Translations under genes and position numbers: made by a program
Origin: Kiritimatiellota bacterium
GTDB lineage: Bacteria; Verrucomicrobiota; Kiritimatiellia; JAAZAB01
DNA length: 59,289 nt
NCBI GenBank assembly: GCA_026398415.1
Contig: JAPLSY010000025.1
Coordinates: 1 to 59,289, forward strand
Reading direction: 5' to 3'
In this document: in pieces, positions 17,921 to 26,708 of the stretch
How positions within the stretch are numbered: position 1 is the first letter of the stretch
How the letters are laid out: each line of letters begins with the position of its first letter
The notes under the pieces: generated by a model
Told to the model about the DNA's origin: nothing
Database searches by the model: none
The model's input: the letters and a program-made list of their open reading frames with translations, nothing else

Positions 17921-18031
17921 TGGCGGATAACTCGTATGGTGGCCGTTCGATTTATCCGTCCGTGGTTCTTACGAACCGCGGCTATATCCCTGGCCGAGTT
18001 CGAGCAGGCAGAATCCGTATTTAAGGTGTTT

Positions 18032-19036
18032 ATGAACGCTAAGCAAACGATTCTAATCACCGGTGGCGGCGGGTATGTAGGTAGTGCGCTCGTGCCGCAC
18101 CTGCTGGAACAAGGTAACGCCGTCAGAGTTTTCGACCTGTTCTGGTACGGCGAACGTGTGTTTGCGGACGATAATGATCATCCGGCTCTCCTGCGGATCA
18201 AGGCCGATATTCGCGATCAACAAGCGGTGCAAAAGGCCCTGCTGGGCGTGGGCGCAGTCATTCACCTGGCCTGTATCTCCAACGATCCCAGTTTCGAGTT
18301 GAACCCCAAGCTGGGGAAGTCAATCAATCACGATGCCTTTCCCGGCCTGGTGCAGGCGGCGCGGGAAGCCGGCGTGCGGCGTTTCATCTACGCCAGTTCA
18401 TCCAGCGTGTACGGGATTAAGGCAGAGCCGGATGTCCGCGAAGACGCCGAGAAAACACCGCTCACGGATTATTCGCTCTTCAAGCTCCAGTGCGAGCAGA
18501 TGCTGATGGACGGTGCGGATGACGGCGCCATGACGAAAATCATCATTCGCCCGGCCACGGTATGCGGTTATGCGCCCCGTATGCGTTTGGATCTGACCGT
18601 GAACATTCTGACCATCCATGCCCTCGTGAATCATCGCATCCGGATTTTCGGCGGGGCTCAGCTCCGGCCTAATTTGAATATTCAGGACATGGTCCGGGCC
18701 TATGAGTTGTTTCTGGATGCGCCCCATGCGAAGGTGCACGGCATTCCCTACAACGTGGGCTTTCATAATTATTCGGTTGAAGCCATAGCCCGCATGGTCA
18801 AGCAGACGCTGGGGGATGAGACCATCCAGATGGAGTATGTGCCGACCAGCGACAACCGATCCTACCACATTAATTCCGATCGTATCCGTGAGCGATTGGG
18901 GTTCGAACCGTGCCATTCGGTCGAAGACGCTATCCGCAGCATTGCCGAAGCATACCACCAGGGCTTATTGAAGGATCCCATGACCAATCCCTTATATTAC
19001 AACATCAAGCGGATGCAGCAATTGACACTGGGATGA
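18032..19036 (+). CDS. NAD-dependent epimerase/dehydratase (extended SDR)
   Basis: A 334-residue extended SDR with the Rossmann motif TGGGGYVGS at residues 9-17, the catalytic Tyr and Lys in DYSLFK, and YASSSSVYG before it. Such enzymes epimerise, dehydrate or reduce nucleotide sugars. I chose the ATG at 18032 (TAAGGTG upstream) rather than the ATG at 17936, whose extra 32 residues have no family likeness. In this locus it is a candidate to modify the NDP-heptose or another activated sugar. It lies between gmhA and a HAD-family gene on the same strand. The specific reaction cannot be read from the sequence. Confidence 0.9.
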   Translation: MNAKQTILITGGGGYVGSALVPHLLEQGNAVRVFDLFWYGERVFADDNDHPALLRIKADIRDQQAVQKALLGVGAVIHLACISNDPSFELNPKLGKSINHDAFPGLVQAAREAGVRRFIYASSSSVYGIKAEPDVREDAEKTPLTDYSLFKLQCEQMLMDGADDGAMTKIIIRPATVCGYAPRMRLDLTVNILTIHALVNHRIRIFGGAQLRPNLNIQDMVRAYELFLDAPHAKVHGIPYNVGFHNYSVEAIARMVKQTLGDETIQMEYVPTSDNRSYHINSDRIRERLGFEPCHSVEDAIRSIAEAYHQGLLKDPMTNPLYYNIKRMQQLTLG

Positions 19037-19072
19037 CTGCGCAAGATGGGCAATGGTTGAAAGGCGGCGGGT

Positions 19073-19693
19073 TTGCATATCGGCATTGATTTTGACAATA
19101 CCCTGGTCAACTATGACGTGTTATTCCACCGGTGTGCATGCGAGCGGCATGTGATTCCTCCCGATTTGCCGCCTACCAAGGCGGCCATCCGCGCCTGGCT
19201 CTGGCGTCAGCCGGACGGCAATACGCCTTGGACGGAATTACAGGGCGAGGTTTATGGCCGGCGCATGGCGGAAGCGGTCTGGTTTCCGGGCGTTGACGGG
19301 TTCTTTACCTTCTGCCGCAGCCGGCGGCTTCGGATTTCCATCATCAGTCATAAGCTGGAATATCCGGCCCTCGGTCCCCGGATCAATCTGCGCGATGCTG
19401 CGCTGGCCTGGATGGAGGCGCATGGTTTTTTTCGGTCGGACGGTTTTAATTTAAGCCGCGACGATGTATATTTTGAAGGTTCCCGCGAGCAGAAGCTTGC
19501 GCGCATCGCTGAACGGCAATGCACCCATTTTGTGGAAGACTTGCCCGAAGTTCTGCTTGATCCGGCCTTTCCACCCGGTATTATTAAACTGTTGTTCGAT
19601 CCAGTCGGCGTTGCCGGCAAGACGGGGCCGGATATTCAAGTGTTCTGGGCGTGGGCCGGTATCCAGCGGTATATGGAGGCCGTGACGTCATGA
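19073..19693 (+). CDS. HAD-superfamily hydrolase-like protein
   Basis: A 206-residue protein with the HAD motif I DFDNTLVNYD at residues 5-14, the candidate motif II SIISHK near 89-94, and a late Asp pair in VEDLPEVL. It could be a phosphatase such as the heptose-bisphosphate phosphatase step (GmhB) that this locus otherwise lacks, but it is not the canonical GmhB family. The start is TTG at 19073 with AAAGGCGG just upstream. The stop overlaps the next start by ATGA, so it is coupled to the kinase-like gene. Assignment to HAD is good; the substrate is inference from context. Confidence 0.78.
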   Translation: MHIGIDFDNTLVNYDVLFHRCACERHVIPPDLPPTKAAIRAWLWRQPDGNTPWTELQGEVYGRRMAEAVWFPGVDGFFTFCRSRRLRISIISHKLEYPALGPRINLRDAALAWMEAHGFFRSDGFNLSRDDVYFEGSREQKLARIAERQCTHFVEDLPEVLLDPAFPPGIIKLLFDPVGVAGKTGPDIQVFWAWAGIQRYMEAVTS

Positions 19694-20748
19694 AGGCACC
19701 GATTATTGAGTCAATCCGGGAGGCGGCTTTGGCGGCGTTTGCGGCCCGACCGGAAAGCGTTAAGTCCATAGTGGGCGGCGCCAATAATCTCGTGTTTCGG
19801 GTAATCGTCGGTGGTCGGGACATCCTGGCGAAATCTTATTTTCAGCATCCCGGGGACAACCGCGACCGACTGGGCGCCGAGTTTGGCATGCTCGATTTTC
19901 TCTGGAAAAACGGTTTGCGTTGTATTCCGGAGCCGCTATTTGCCGATCACGCGCGTCATATCGGCTTATACCAGTTTATTGAAGGTTGCCGGCCACGACC
20001 GGAAGAAATTGCCTGGCCTGATGTTGATCAGCTCGTTCACTTGCTGGCCGAGATGTGGCGTTTGAGGAAGCATGCCGGCGCGGCGGCCTTACCGTCCGGC
20101 TCTGATTCCAGCTTTTCCATGGCCGGTTTCCTCGATAATGTGGAAGGCCGGTTCCGACACGTAGCCAATACGCTGGCGGCCGAAGCCGCGCCCGGCGAAG
20201 TCCATGAATTCATTCAATGTGAACTGTCGCCAACACTGGAAGCGGTTCGTAAGTTCATAAAACAGGGAGCCCGGCATTCCGGGCTGGATCTGGAGGCCTG
20301 TTTGTCTTTGGAGCAGCGCACGTTAAATCCGGCGGACCACGGATTTCATAACGCCTTGCGTGGTCATGATGGGCGTCTCACCTTCCTCGATTTTGAATAC
20401 GCGGGCTGGGATGATCCCGCCCAGATGATCTGCAACGCTTGTCTTCAGCCGGCCGTGCCGATCCCAACATCTATGCAACGGCGCTTTGTGAAGGTCATTC
20501 TTGATCGTTTGGATAATCCAGAGGACCTTGCCGCGCGTCTAAAGCTTCTCTATCCGCTCTTCGGGCTTAAATGGAGCCTGATCATGCTGAACGAATTTTT
20601 GCCGGTATCCCGGGAACGCCGTCGTTTTGCGGGCGATCGGCCGGAGGATCAGGTCCGGCGGGGAGAGCAACTGAAAAAGTCGAATTGCCAGGTTAAGGCT
20701 GTACAAGCCTACCTCGCCACGCCGGTTTTTTTCGATTGCCTTGTCTGA
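19690..20748 (+). CDS. Aminoglycoside-phosphotransferase-like kinase
   Basis: A 352-residue protein of the APH/choline kinase fold. N-terminal lobe elements are VGGANNLVFRV (nucleotide-binding loop) and DILAKSYF with the ATP-contacting Lys. The catalytic loop is NPADHGFHNAL and the metal-binding segment FLDFEYAGWDDP. It overlaps the HAD gene by 4 bp (ATGA at 19690). In sugar loci such kinases often phosphorylate a sugar or polyol rather than an antibiotic, and I infer a sugar substrate here. A start at 19651 is open but would lie inside the upstream gene. The gene ends 104 bp before the transketolase pair, in a gap with a 23-bp repeat. Confidence 0.82.
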   Translation: MKAPIIESIREAALAAFAARPESVKSIVGGANNLVFRVIVGGRDILAKSYFQHPGDNRDRLGAEFGMLDFLWKNGLRCIPEPLFADHARHIGLYQFIEGCRPRPEEIAWPDVDQLVHLLAEMWRLRKHAGAAALPSGSDSSFSMAGFLDNVEGRFRHVANTLAAEAAPGEVHEFIQCELSPTLEAVRKFIKQGARHSGLDLEACLSLEQRTLNPADHGFHNALRGHDGRLTFLDFEYAGWDDPAQMICNACLQPAVPIPTSMQRRFVKVILDRLDNPEDLAARLKLLYPLFGLKWSLIMLNEFLPVSRERRRFAGDRPEDQVRRGEQLKKSNCQVKAVQAYLATPVFFDCLV

Positions 20749-20825
20749 ACGGGAGATTAGACTGGGATCTGCCTACCGGGAATATTGCAAAACGAACAAG
20801 CGTAAGGATCTTTCGCATTTTTCTG

Positions 20826-20848
20826 CCATAGGCGGACAAGTTGCGGGC
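20826..20848. repeat. 23-bp dispersed repeat, copy 1
   Basis: The word beginning CCATAGGCGGACAAG and ending TTGCGGGC recurs at 34775-34797 with two differences. It contains the second arm of a small TCTGCC/GGCGGA palindrome. It sits directly before the transketolase N-subunit start. Confidence 0.6.
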
Positions 20849-20852
20849 TGTC

Positions 20853-21674
20853 ATGAATAATTCATCATTGGATCAACGGTCCAGGGAACAGCGTCGTGAC
20901 ATTCTTCGAATTCTGGAAGTTGCGCGTAGGGGACACATCGGTTCCACCTTTTCGCTCCTGGAAATTGTCCGGGTCTTATATGACCATGTTTTGCAGGTGG
21001 ACCCGCTGAATCCGCGCTGGCCGGATCGTGATCGCTTCATTCTTAGCAAGGGCCACGGTTGCTTGGCATTGTATCTTATGCTGGCCGAGAAGGGGTTCAT
21101 CCCGCGCGAAGAGCTGGGACGATTTTGCCGTTTTGAAGGTATCCTGGGCGGACACCCGGAATACGGCAAGGTGCCCGGTGTGGAAGCCAGCACCGGGGCC
21201 CTGGGGCATGGGCTTTCGATCGGTGTTGGCATGGCGCTGGCCGCCCGGATTGATCACAAGGCCTATCGCGTGTTTGTGCTCACGGGCGATGGTGAATGCG
21301 ACGAGGGCAGTGTCTGGGAAGCGGCGCTCTCGGCCGGCAAACACAAGCTTAGCCGACTGACCGTGATCGTGGATTACAACAAGATGCAATCCTATGGAAG
21401 CACGGCGGAAGTCCAGGAACTGGAACCGTTCGTGGACAAGTGGCGCAGTTTTGGGTTTGCGGTGCGGGAAGTGGATGGGCACGATGTGCCGGCGTTGGAA
21501 GGTGTGTTTGGTACTCTGCCGTTTGAGGCTGACCGGCCGAGTGCGGTAATTTGCCATACGGTCAAAGGGAAAGGCATGGCGGCCATGGAGAACAACCCCG
21601 ACTGGCATCACAAGAGCAAAATCAGCGACGAAGAATTTACCCGGCTGTATGCCGAACTGGGGTTTCCGCGATGA
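20853..21674 (+). CDS. Transketolase, N-terminal (TPP-binding) subunit
   Basis: A 273-residue protein equal to the first half of transketolase: GHIGSTFSLLEIVRVLY, the phosphate-contacting SKGHGCLALY, GALGHGLSIGVGMAL, and the TPP motif TGDGECDEGSVWEA through VDYNKMQSYG. With the adjacent C-subunit it should transfer two-carbon units between sugar phosphates and could make sedoheptulose 7-phosphate or a modified ketose. The ATG at 20853 is chosen over the TTG at 20841. Its stop overlaps the next ATG by 4 bp. Split transketolases are common in archaea, in many bacteria and in sugar-modification clusters. Its location here, not with central metabolism genes, suggests a dedicated role. Confidence 0.92.
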   Translation: MNNSSLDQRSREQRRDILRILEVARRGHIGSTFSLLEIVRVLYDHVLQVDPLNPRWPDRDRFILSKGHGCLALYLMLAEKGFIPREELGRFCRFEGILGGHPEYGKVPGVEASTGALGHGLSIGVGMALAARIDHKAYRVFVLTGDGECDEGSVWEAALSAGKHKLSRLTVIVDYNKMQSYGSTAEVQELEPFVDKWRSFGFAVREVDGHDVPALEGVFGTLPFEADRPSAVICHTVKGKGMAAMENNPDWHHKSKISDEEFTRLYAELGFPR

Positions 21675-22591
21675 GAAGAACTTGTTTGCTGAGCATGTAT
21701 GAACTGGCCCAGGCGGATCCCCGCGTGGTGTTTATCGGCTCGGATATTACCAAGCGTGACCTGGAAAAACTGGCCGCGGATTTTCCGGACCGGTTTTTTA
21801 TCGAAGGGATTTACGAAGCCCACATTATAGGCTTGGCCGCCGGCATGGCGTTGAGCGGGAAAATACCGTATATTAACACCATTGCCACGTTCCTGACGCG
21901 CCGTTGTTATGAGCAGGTGCTGATTGACGTGGGACTCCATAATTTGCCCGTGCGTTTGATTGGCAGCGGCGGCGGGGTGGTTTATGCGCCGTTAGGACCG
22001 ACCCACCTGGCGATTGAGGATATCGCCATTATGCGAGCAATCCCCAACATGACCATAGTGGCGCCTTGTGACAAGGACGAGATGACCCGTCTCATGCCGC
22101 AGACATTGGCGTGGCCTGGGCCGATTTATATCCGTTTGGCCAAAGGTGGCGATAAGATCGTGTCACGCGCCGACCGGCCATTCCAAATCGGCAAGGCGAT
22201 CCTGTTGCGGGAAGGTAAAGATGTGTTGTTTGTGACTACAGGCGTCACGACGCAGGTGGCGCTGGAAGCGGCTGACCGGCTGGCGCCGCTGGGTCTTTCT
22301 GCTTCAGTCCTGCATATGCATACCGTGAAACCCATGGATGAGGACGCATTGCTGGCCTGTGCCGGCAGGGCGCGCGTGGTGATCACGGCGGAAGAACATA
22401 CCCTGATGGGTGGACTGGGCAGTGCCGTGGCGGAAGTCCTGTTGGAATCCCGGCTGGCCGGCGCCTTTAGGTTCAAGCGCCTCGGTTTTCCCGATGTGTT
22501 CACGGAGGAATTGGGTTCGCAAAGTGATATCATGAAAAAATATGGGCTCAGCGCGGAAGGTCTGGTAAAGACCGCGCAGGATCTGGCGTGA
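21671..22591 (+). CDS. Transketolase, C-terminal subunit
   Basis: A 306-residue second half of the split transketolase. The pyrimidine-binding domain is seen as FFIEGIYEAHIIGLAAGMAL with the catalytic Glu, followed by RRCYEQVLIDVGLHNLPVRL. The C-terminal transketolase domain (about 180-300) has EEHTLMGGLGSAVAEVL. It is translationally coupled to the N-subunit (ATGA overlap) and the two must form one active site. A heptamer island follows the stop. Alternatives such as 1-deoxyxylulose-5-phosphate synthase are made unlikely by the split arrangement and by the context. Confidence 0.92.
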   Translation: MRRTCLLSMYELAQADPRVVFIGSDITKRDLEKLAADFPDRFFIEGIYEAHIIGLAAGMALSGKIPYINTIATFLTRRCYEQVLIDVGLHNLPVRLIGSGGGVVYAPLGPTHLAIEDIAIMRAIPNMTIVAPCDKDEMTRLMPQTLAWPGPIYIRLAKGGDKIVSRADRPFQIGKAILLREGKDVLFVTTGVTTQVALEAADRLAPLGLSASVLHMHTVKPMDEDALLACAGRARVVITAEEHTLMGGLGSAVAEVLLESRLAGAFRFKRLGFPDVFTEELGSQSDIMKKYGLSAEGLVKTAQDLA

Positions 22592-22631
22592 GTAAGTTAT
22601 CAGTGATCAGTTTTCAGTTATCAGTAATAAA
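22590..22631. repeat. Heptamer island, TTATCAG family
   Basis: Five words in one phase: TTATCAG, TGATCAG, TTTTCAG, TTATCAG, then a degenerate AT-rich word. It fills the gap between the transketolase C-subunit stop and the SD of the methyltransferase gene. The TGATCAG core is itself palindromic. Confidence 0.85.
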
Positions 22632-22648
22632 TGCAAGGAGGTTTTTTT

Positions 22649-23314
22649 ATGTTGAAACAGATTGACTTTCTGCAGAAATACAACATGTCTTCCAAGCGGG
22701 ACTATGTGGGGCGAGTGACGCAATTTGATAAGGCTGCCTGTGCCGAAAAAGCTACGCAGTGGGGTTTTGATTACTGGGATGGCGAGCGTCAGTATGGGTA
22801 TGGCGGCTACAAGTATGATGGGCGCTGGCTCCCGCTGGCCAAACAGATTGCGGAACATTACGGCCTCAAACCGGGTGATCGGATTCTGGATGTCGGTTGC
22901 GGCAAAGGATTTATGTTATATGAGTTCACCCGGGCCGTGCCGGGCGTGGAAATCGCCGGTCTGGATATTTCCCAGTATGGCATTGACCATGCCAAGGAAG
23001 AAGTGAGGCCGTTCCTCGTGCAAGGTCATGCGCGTAAATTGCCATTCCCCGACAAGTCTTTTGACTTTATCTATTCCAATACAACCCTGCACAATTTGCC
23101 GCCCCAGGACCTGTATCTCGCCATTAAGGAAATCGAGCGTGTGCGCCGGCGCGATGCCTGGATTGGCGTGGAATCGTTCCGCAACGAGCGCGAGAAAGCC
23201 AATCTTCTATATTGGCAATTGACCTGCGAGGCTTTTTATAACCCCGTCGGCTGGCGCTGGTGGTTCGAACACTGCAATTACAAGGGAGATTACGGATTCA
23301 TCTACTTTGAATAG
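22649..23314 (+). CDS. SAM-dependent methyltransferase (class I)
   Basis: A 221-residue class I methyltransferase. Motif I is ILDVGCGKGFMLYEF (residues about 80-94), the acidic motif II is AGLDIS, and FIYSNTTLHNLPPQ holds motif IV. The N-terminal 60 residues, rich in Tyr and Gly (GYGGYKYDGRW), resemble those of methyltransferases found in polysaccharide loci. The ATG at 22649 is preferred to 22631 because AAGGAGG is 8 bases upstream and inside the longer frame. It is likely to act on a sugar or sugar nucleotide of this locus. Position and acceptor of the methyl group are unknown. The next gene starts 12 bp downstream. Confidence 0.88.
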   Translation: MLKQIDFLQKYNMSSKRDYVGRVTQFDKAACAEKATQWGFDYWDGERQYGYGGYKYDGRWLPLAKQIAEHYGLKPGDRILDVGCGKGFMLYEFTRAVPGVEIAGLDISQYGIDHAKEEVRPFLVQGHARKLPFPDKSFDFIYSNTTLHNLPPQDLYLAIKEIERVRRRDAWIGVESFRNEREKANLLYWQLTCEAFYNPVGWRWWFEHCNYKGDYGFIYFE

Positions 23315-23325
23315 AAGGAGGTCTC

Positions 23326-24363
23326 ATGAAAGCAATGGCGGCCATTCTGGTGGAAAGCAAAAAACCACTTGTCCTGGAAGAGATCGAGATACCGCCACTG
23401 ACTTTTGGCCAAGTGCTGGTCAAGGTACTATGCACCGGCATCTGCGGCGCACAAATTAATGAAATTGATGCCGTCAAGGGGCCGGACAAGTTTCTGCCGC
23501 ATCTGCTGGGCCATGAGGCCACTGCCGAGGTGCTGGAGGTGGGGCCTTGCGTGAAATCAGTGGCGCCGGGTGACCGTGTGGTCATGCACTGGCGCAAGGG
23601 CGCCGGGATTGACGCGCCGGCGCCAAAATATGCCTCGCACCGGGGTACAATCAATGCCGGGTGGGTGACCACTTTCAATGAGGCGGCCGTGGTATCGGAA
23701 AACAGGGTGACAAAGGTGCCGGCGAATTTCGATCCCGAAAGCGGGGCGTTAATGGGTTGTGCCGTGACCACCGCGTTCGGCGTTCTGAATAACAATGCCC
23801 ATCTCAAAGTTGGCGAATCCATCGCTATTTTCGGCGCCGGTGGGGTGGGGCTCAATATTGTCCAGGGCGCAGCCATGGTGGCGGCCCATCCCATCATTGC
23901 CATTGATCTCTTTGACAACAAACTGGAACTGGCCGCAAAACTTGGGGCCACTCATTGCATAAATGCTTCTAAAATTGATCCTGAGCCGGAAGTGCTGAAG
24001 ATTGTTGGTCAAGCGGGCGTAGATGTGGCGATAGACAATACCGGTAACGTGAAGGTTATTGAAAAGGCCTATCGTGTGACCGGCGCGCGCGGCCGCACGA
24101 TTCTGGTCGGCGTGCCGCCCAAAGGCCAGCAGGCCAGTATCTATACCCTGCCACTCCATTTCGAAAAAATATTGAAGGGTTCACATGGGGGCGATTGCCG
24201 GCCGGAATTCGATATTCCTAACTATGTGCGCCTGTGTCAGGCCGGCAAGTTGAATCTGAAACTGCTTGTCGGCAAGCGCTACCGGTTCGAGCAGATTAAT
24301 GCAGCCATTGATGATATGCGTTCCGGTCGCGTGGCTGGACGCTGCCTGGTGCATATGGGATGA
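23326..24363 (+). CDS. Zinc-type alcohol dehydrogenase-like oxidoreductase (MDR)
   Basis: A 345-residue medium-chain dehydrogenase. The catalytic-domain landmarks are CTGICGAQINEID, LLGHEATAEVLEVG and PGDRVVMHW; the Rossmann motif is FGAGGVGLNIVQGA near residue 170. The usual four-Cys structural zinc loop after PGDRV is missing; the GHE motif and first Cys are kept, so it may bind only catalytic zinc. It would oxidise or reduce a carbonyl of a sugar intermediate with NAD(P). SD GGAGG precedes the ATG, and the gene is tightly placed between the methyltransferase and an SDR, implying one operon. Confidence 0.9.
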   Translation: MKAMAAILVESKKPLVLEEIEIPPLTFGQVLVKVLCTGICGAQINEIDAVKGPDKFLPHLLGHEATAEVLEVGPCVKSVAPGDRVVMHWRKGAGIDAPAPKYASHRGTINAGWVTTFNEAAVVSENRVTKVPANFDPESGALMGCAVTTAFGVLNNNAHLKVGESIAIFGAGGVGLNIVQGAAMVAAHPIIAIDLFDNKLELAAKLGATHCINASKIDPEPEVLKIVGQAGVDVAIDNTGNVKVIEKAYRVTGARGRTILVGVPPKGQQASIYTLPLHFEKILKGSHGGDCRPEFDIPNYVRLCQAGKLNLKLLVGKRYRFEQINAAIDDMRSGRVAGRCLVHMG

Positions 24364-24372
24364 TAATTATCC

Positions 24373-25302
24373 GTGACTTCAACCCCCATTAACCATTCTG
24401 GCGCATCCGCCGGTCCGCGGCCTATCCATCGCGTCCTGATTCTTGGTCATAATGGGTTTATTGGCAGTGCCTTGTGTAATTATTTCCGCAAGCAATCTCC
24501 GGAACTCGAGTTGATTGGGCGCTCTTTCCCGGAAATTGATTTGACCCGGCCGCAGGATGCGGTGGCATTGGCGACACTTTTGCGACCCGATACGGCGGTG
24601 ATCATGTGCTCGGCTATTAAACGCCAGTTTGGTGATACGCTGGATGTGTTTTCGCAGAACTTGGCCATGGTCATGAATTTGGCCCGGGTACTTCAGGATC
24701 AGGTCGTTGCACGATTAATTTATTTCAGTTCCGCGGCCGTGTATGGGGAGGACGTGCATAATATCGCCATTACCGAAGAAACCGCAGTGGCGCCGACTTC
24801 ATATTACGGCATTGCTAAATTCACGTCCGAATGCATACTGAAGAAAGTGCTCGCGATGCGGAATAATCCGGAACTGGTGATCATCCGTCCACCTCTGGTT
24901 TACGGTCCAGGAGATGTTGGCAACACCTATGGGCCTTCCGGTTTTATCCATGCGGCGCTCCATGGCGAGCCTATAACGTTATGGGGCGATGGCAGCGAGT
25001 TGCGCGAGTTTCTTTTTCTGCCAGACTTGTTGGCAATAGTACACAAGTTGACGTTTTGCCCATTTCATGGTGTCTTGGATATTGCAAGCGGTCAGAGTTA
25101 TTCGTTTAGAACTATCCTGGACCAAATTGCGGCCTTGGCGCCTGCTCTTCTTGATATCCGTTCCCGGTCACGGACAAAATCCAAGGTGGACAATGCTTTC
25201 GACAATATCCTGTTACGGCGAGTATTCCCGGATTTTGCATTTACCGAGTTGAATGATGGCCTAAAAATGACAATGCAAACCGAGCAAAAGGACCATTTAT
25301 GA
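24373..25302 (+). CDS. NAD-dependent epimerase/dehydratase (extended SDR)
   Basis: A 309-residue extended SDR. The nucleotide-binding loop is LGHNGFIGS, a variant of the usual GxxGxxG. The active-site Tyr and Lys lie in SYYGIAK, with FSSAAVYGED upstream. The likely substrate is an NDP-sugar. It starts with GTG at 24373, 10 bp after the dehydrogenase, and its stop overlaps the next start by ATGA (25299-25302), so translation is coupled. Whether it is an epimerase, dehydratase or reductase cannot be decided from the sequence. Confidence 0.88.
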   Translation: MTSTPINHSGASAGPRPIHRVLILGHNGFIGSALCNYFRKQSPELELIGRSFPEIDLTRPQDAVALATLLRPDTAVIMCSAIKRQFGDTLDVFSQNLAMVMNLARVLQDQVVARLIYFSSAAVYGEDVHNIAITEETAVAPTSYYGIAKFTSECILKKVLAMRNNPELVIIRPPLVYGPGDVGNTYGPSGFIHAALHGEPITLWGDGSELREFLFLPDLLAIVHKLTFCPFHGVLDIASGQSYSFRTILDQIAALAPALLDIRSRSRTKSKVDNAFDNILLRRVFPDFAFTELNDGLKMTMQTEQKDHL

Positions 25303-26498
25303 CCACTTGCTATCTGTGCCGGAATGCATCGGTCAAATGGTTGTTGGAATTTAAGCAGCAGCCGGTCTGCAATCGCTTCCTGGTTGACCCGCATGCGGTC
25401 CAGTATCGCCATGATCTTGCGGCTGGCCAATGTCAGGCCTGTGGGCTGGTTCAGCTTCTGGATCCCGTACCGGCTCAGGAATTAATGCCGCGTGTTGATT
25501 GGATCACTTGTAACGAGCCTGAGGGACATCTGGATCGCTTGGCGGAAATGCTGGCCGGTTTGCCGGGTCTGACACCTCAGGCTACGATCGCCGGTATCAG
25601 TTTCAAAGATGACAGCATATTGAGCCGCATGCAAGAACGGGGATTTTCCGATGTCTGGCGATTGAGTCCGGATAGCGATGTCGGTATCGCCGAACAGCGG
25701 TCTGGTGTGGAAACCTTGCAGGATCGACTGACGCCGGAGCAGGCGGAAACCATCATGAGCCATCGCCGTCCGGCGGATGTCCTCATTATGCGGCATGTCT
25801 GGGAACATGCGTTTCAACCCCTGCGTTTGATGGCGGCTTTGCACAAACTTCTTAAGCCCGATGGATACCTTGTCCTGGAAGTCCCGGATTGCGCCCGGGC
25901 GCTCGCCAACGGCGATTACACCACATTGTGGGAGGAACATAGCTTGTATTTTACTCCCGCAACTTTTCGTTCCGGGCTCGCACGGAGTGGTCTTGAGCCG
26001 GTATGTTTGGAATGTTTCCCTTACCCTTTTGAAAATTCACTGGTGGCTATTGCGCGGTATGAGGGCCGTCCAAAAGCGGAGAGGCTCTCGAAGAAGGCGC
26101 TGGTAGCGGAAATTGACCGGGCCAATACCTTCGCAAACCAATTTCCCATTGTTCGAGATCGAATAAGGACGTTATTGGCAGAGCATCGCCGCCAGGGTGG
26201 GCGCATCGCCGTATTCGGCGCCGGCCATCTGGCCTGCGCTTTTATCAATTTTATGGATCTTCACGACCTGGTGGAATGCGTGGTGGATGACCATCCGAAA
26301 AAAAGGGGGTTGTTCATGCCGGGCTCGGCACTGCCGATATGCGGGTCGGAGGCCCTGCTGGATCGGAAGATCACCTTTTGCCTGTTAAGTCTCAGTCCGG
26401 AAAGTGAGGAAAAGGTAATTGCCCGGAACCAAGCTTATATACAACAAGGCGGCCGGTTTGCCTCAATTATCCCCGCCAGTAAACATGCGTTGAGGTAA
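25299..26498 (+). CDS. Zinc-binding C-methyltransferase-like protein
   Basis: A 399-residue protein with the three-part layout of sugar C-methyltransferases. An N-terminal zinc-binding domain (CYLCRN at 4-9 and QCQACGLVQL near 45) is followed by a methyltransferase domain (about 70-270; RHVWEHAFQPLRLM and PDGYLVLEVPDC) and a C-terminal domain (about 280-399) with FGAGHLACAFINF. Such enzymes methylate a carbon of a 4-keto deoxy-sugar nucleotide (families of TylC3, NovU and EvaC). The SAM motif I is degenerate (ATIAGISFKDDS), a real oddity to note. It overlaps the upstream SDR gene by 4 bp. With the RmlD-like reductases downstream it suggests a branched deoxy-sugar or modified heptose. Confidence 0.8.
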   Translation: MTTCYLCRNASVKWLLEFKQQPVCNRFLVDPHAVQYRHDLAAGQCQACGLVQLLDPVPAQELMPRVDWITCNEPEGHLDRLAEMLAGLPGLTPQATIAGISFKDDSILSRMQERGFSDVWRLSPDSDVGIAEQRSGVETLQDRLTPEQAETIMSHRRPADVLIMRHVWEHAFQPLRLMAALHKLLKPDGYLVLEVPDCARALANGDYTTLWEEHSLYFTPATFRSGLARSGLEPVCLECFPYPFENSLVAIARYEGRPKAERLSKKALVAEIDRANTFANQFPIVRDRIRTLLAEHRRQGGRIAVFGAGHLACAFINFMDLHDLVECVVDDHPKKRGLFMPGSALPICGSEALLDRKITFCLLSLSPESEEKVIARNQAYIQQGGRFASIIPASKHALR

Positions 26499-26544
26499 AA
26501 AAGAGGTTTTTTTAACAGGTTTACCTGCCTATAGTAGCACCGTA

Positions 26545-26700
26545 GGCGACCAGGGATTGACAGGATATGGATTAATGAAGGGGGATATGAAAATAAAATC
26601 CGCGATAGCGGAATAGGCGCCGTGCAATACACGGCGCCCATTCCGAAACGATTGCATCTTTTTTATAATCTCGTAAATCCTATAAAATAAATATCTGGAT
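26545..26700. repeat. Palindromic intergenic element, copy 1
   Basis: The gap holds GATTGACAGGATAT near its left end and, inverted, AAATCCTATAAAA near its right end. A perfect central hairpin GGCGCCGTG/CACGGCGCC lies at 26617-26639. The CCGCGATAGCGGAAT segment and the ATTGCATCTTTTT segment recur in the same order in the gap at 27598-27765. It may be a small MITE-like or transcript-folding element. Confidence 0.6.
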
Positions 26701-26708
26701 TCCAATTC

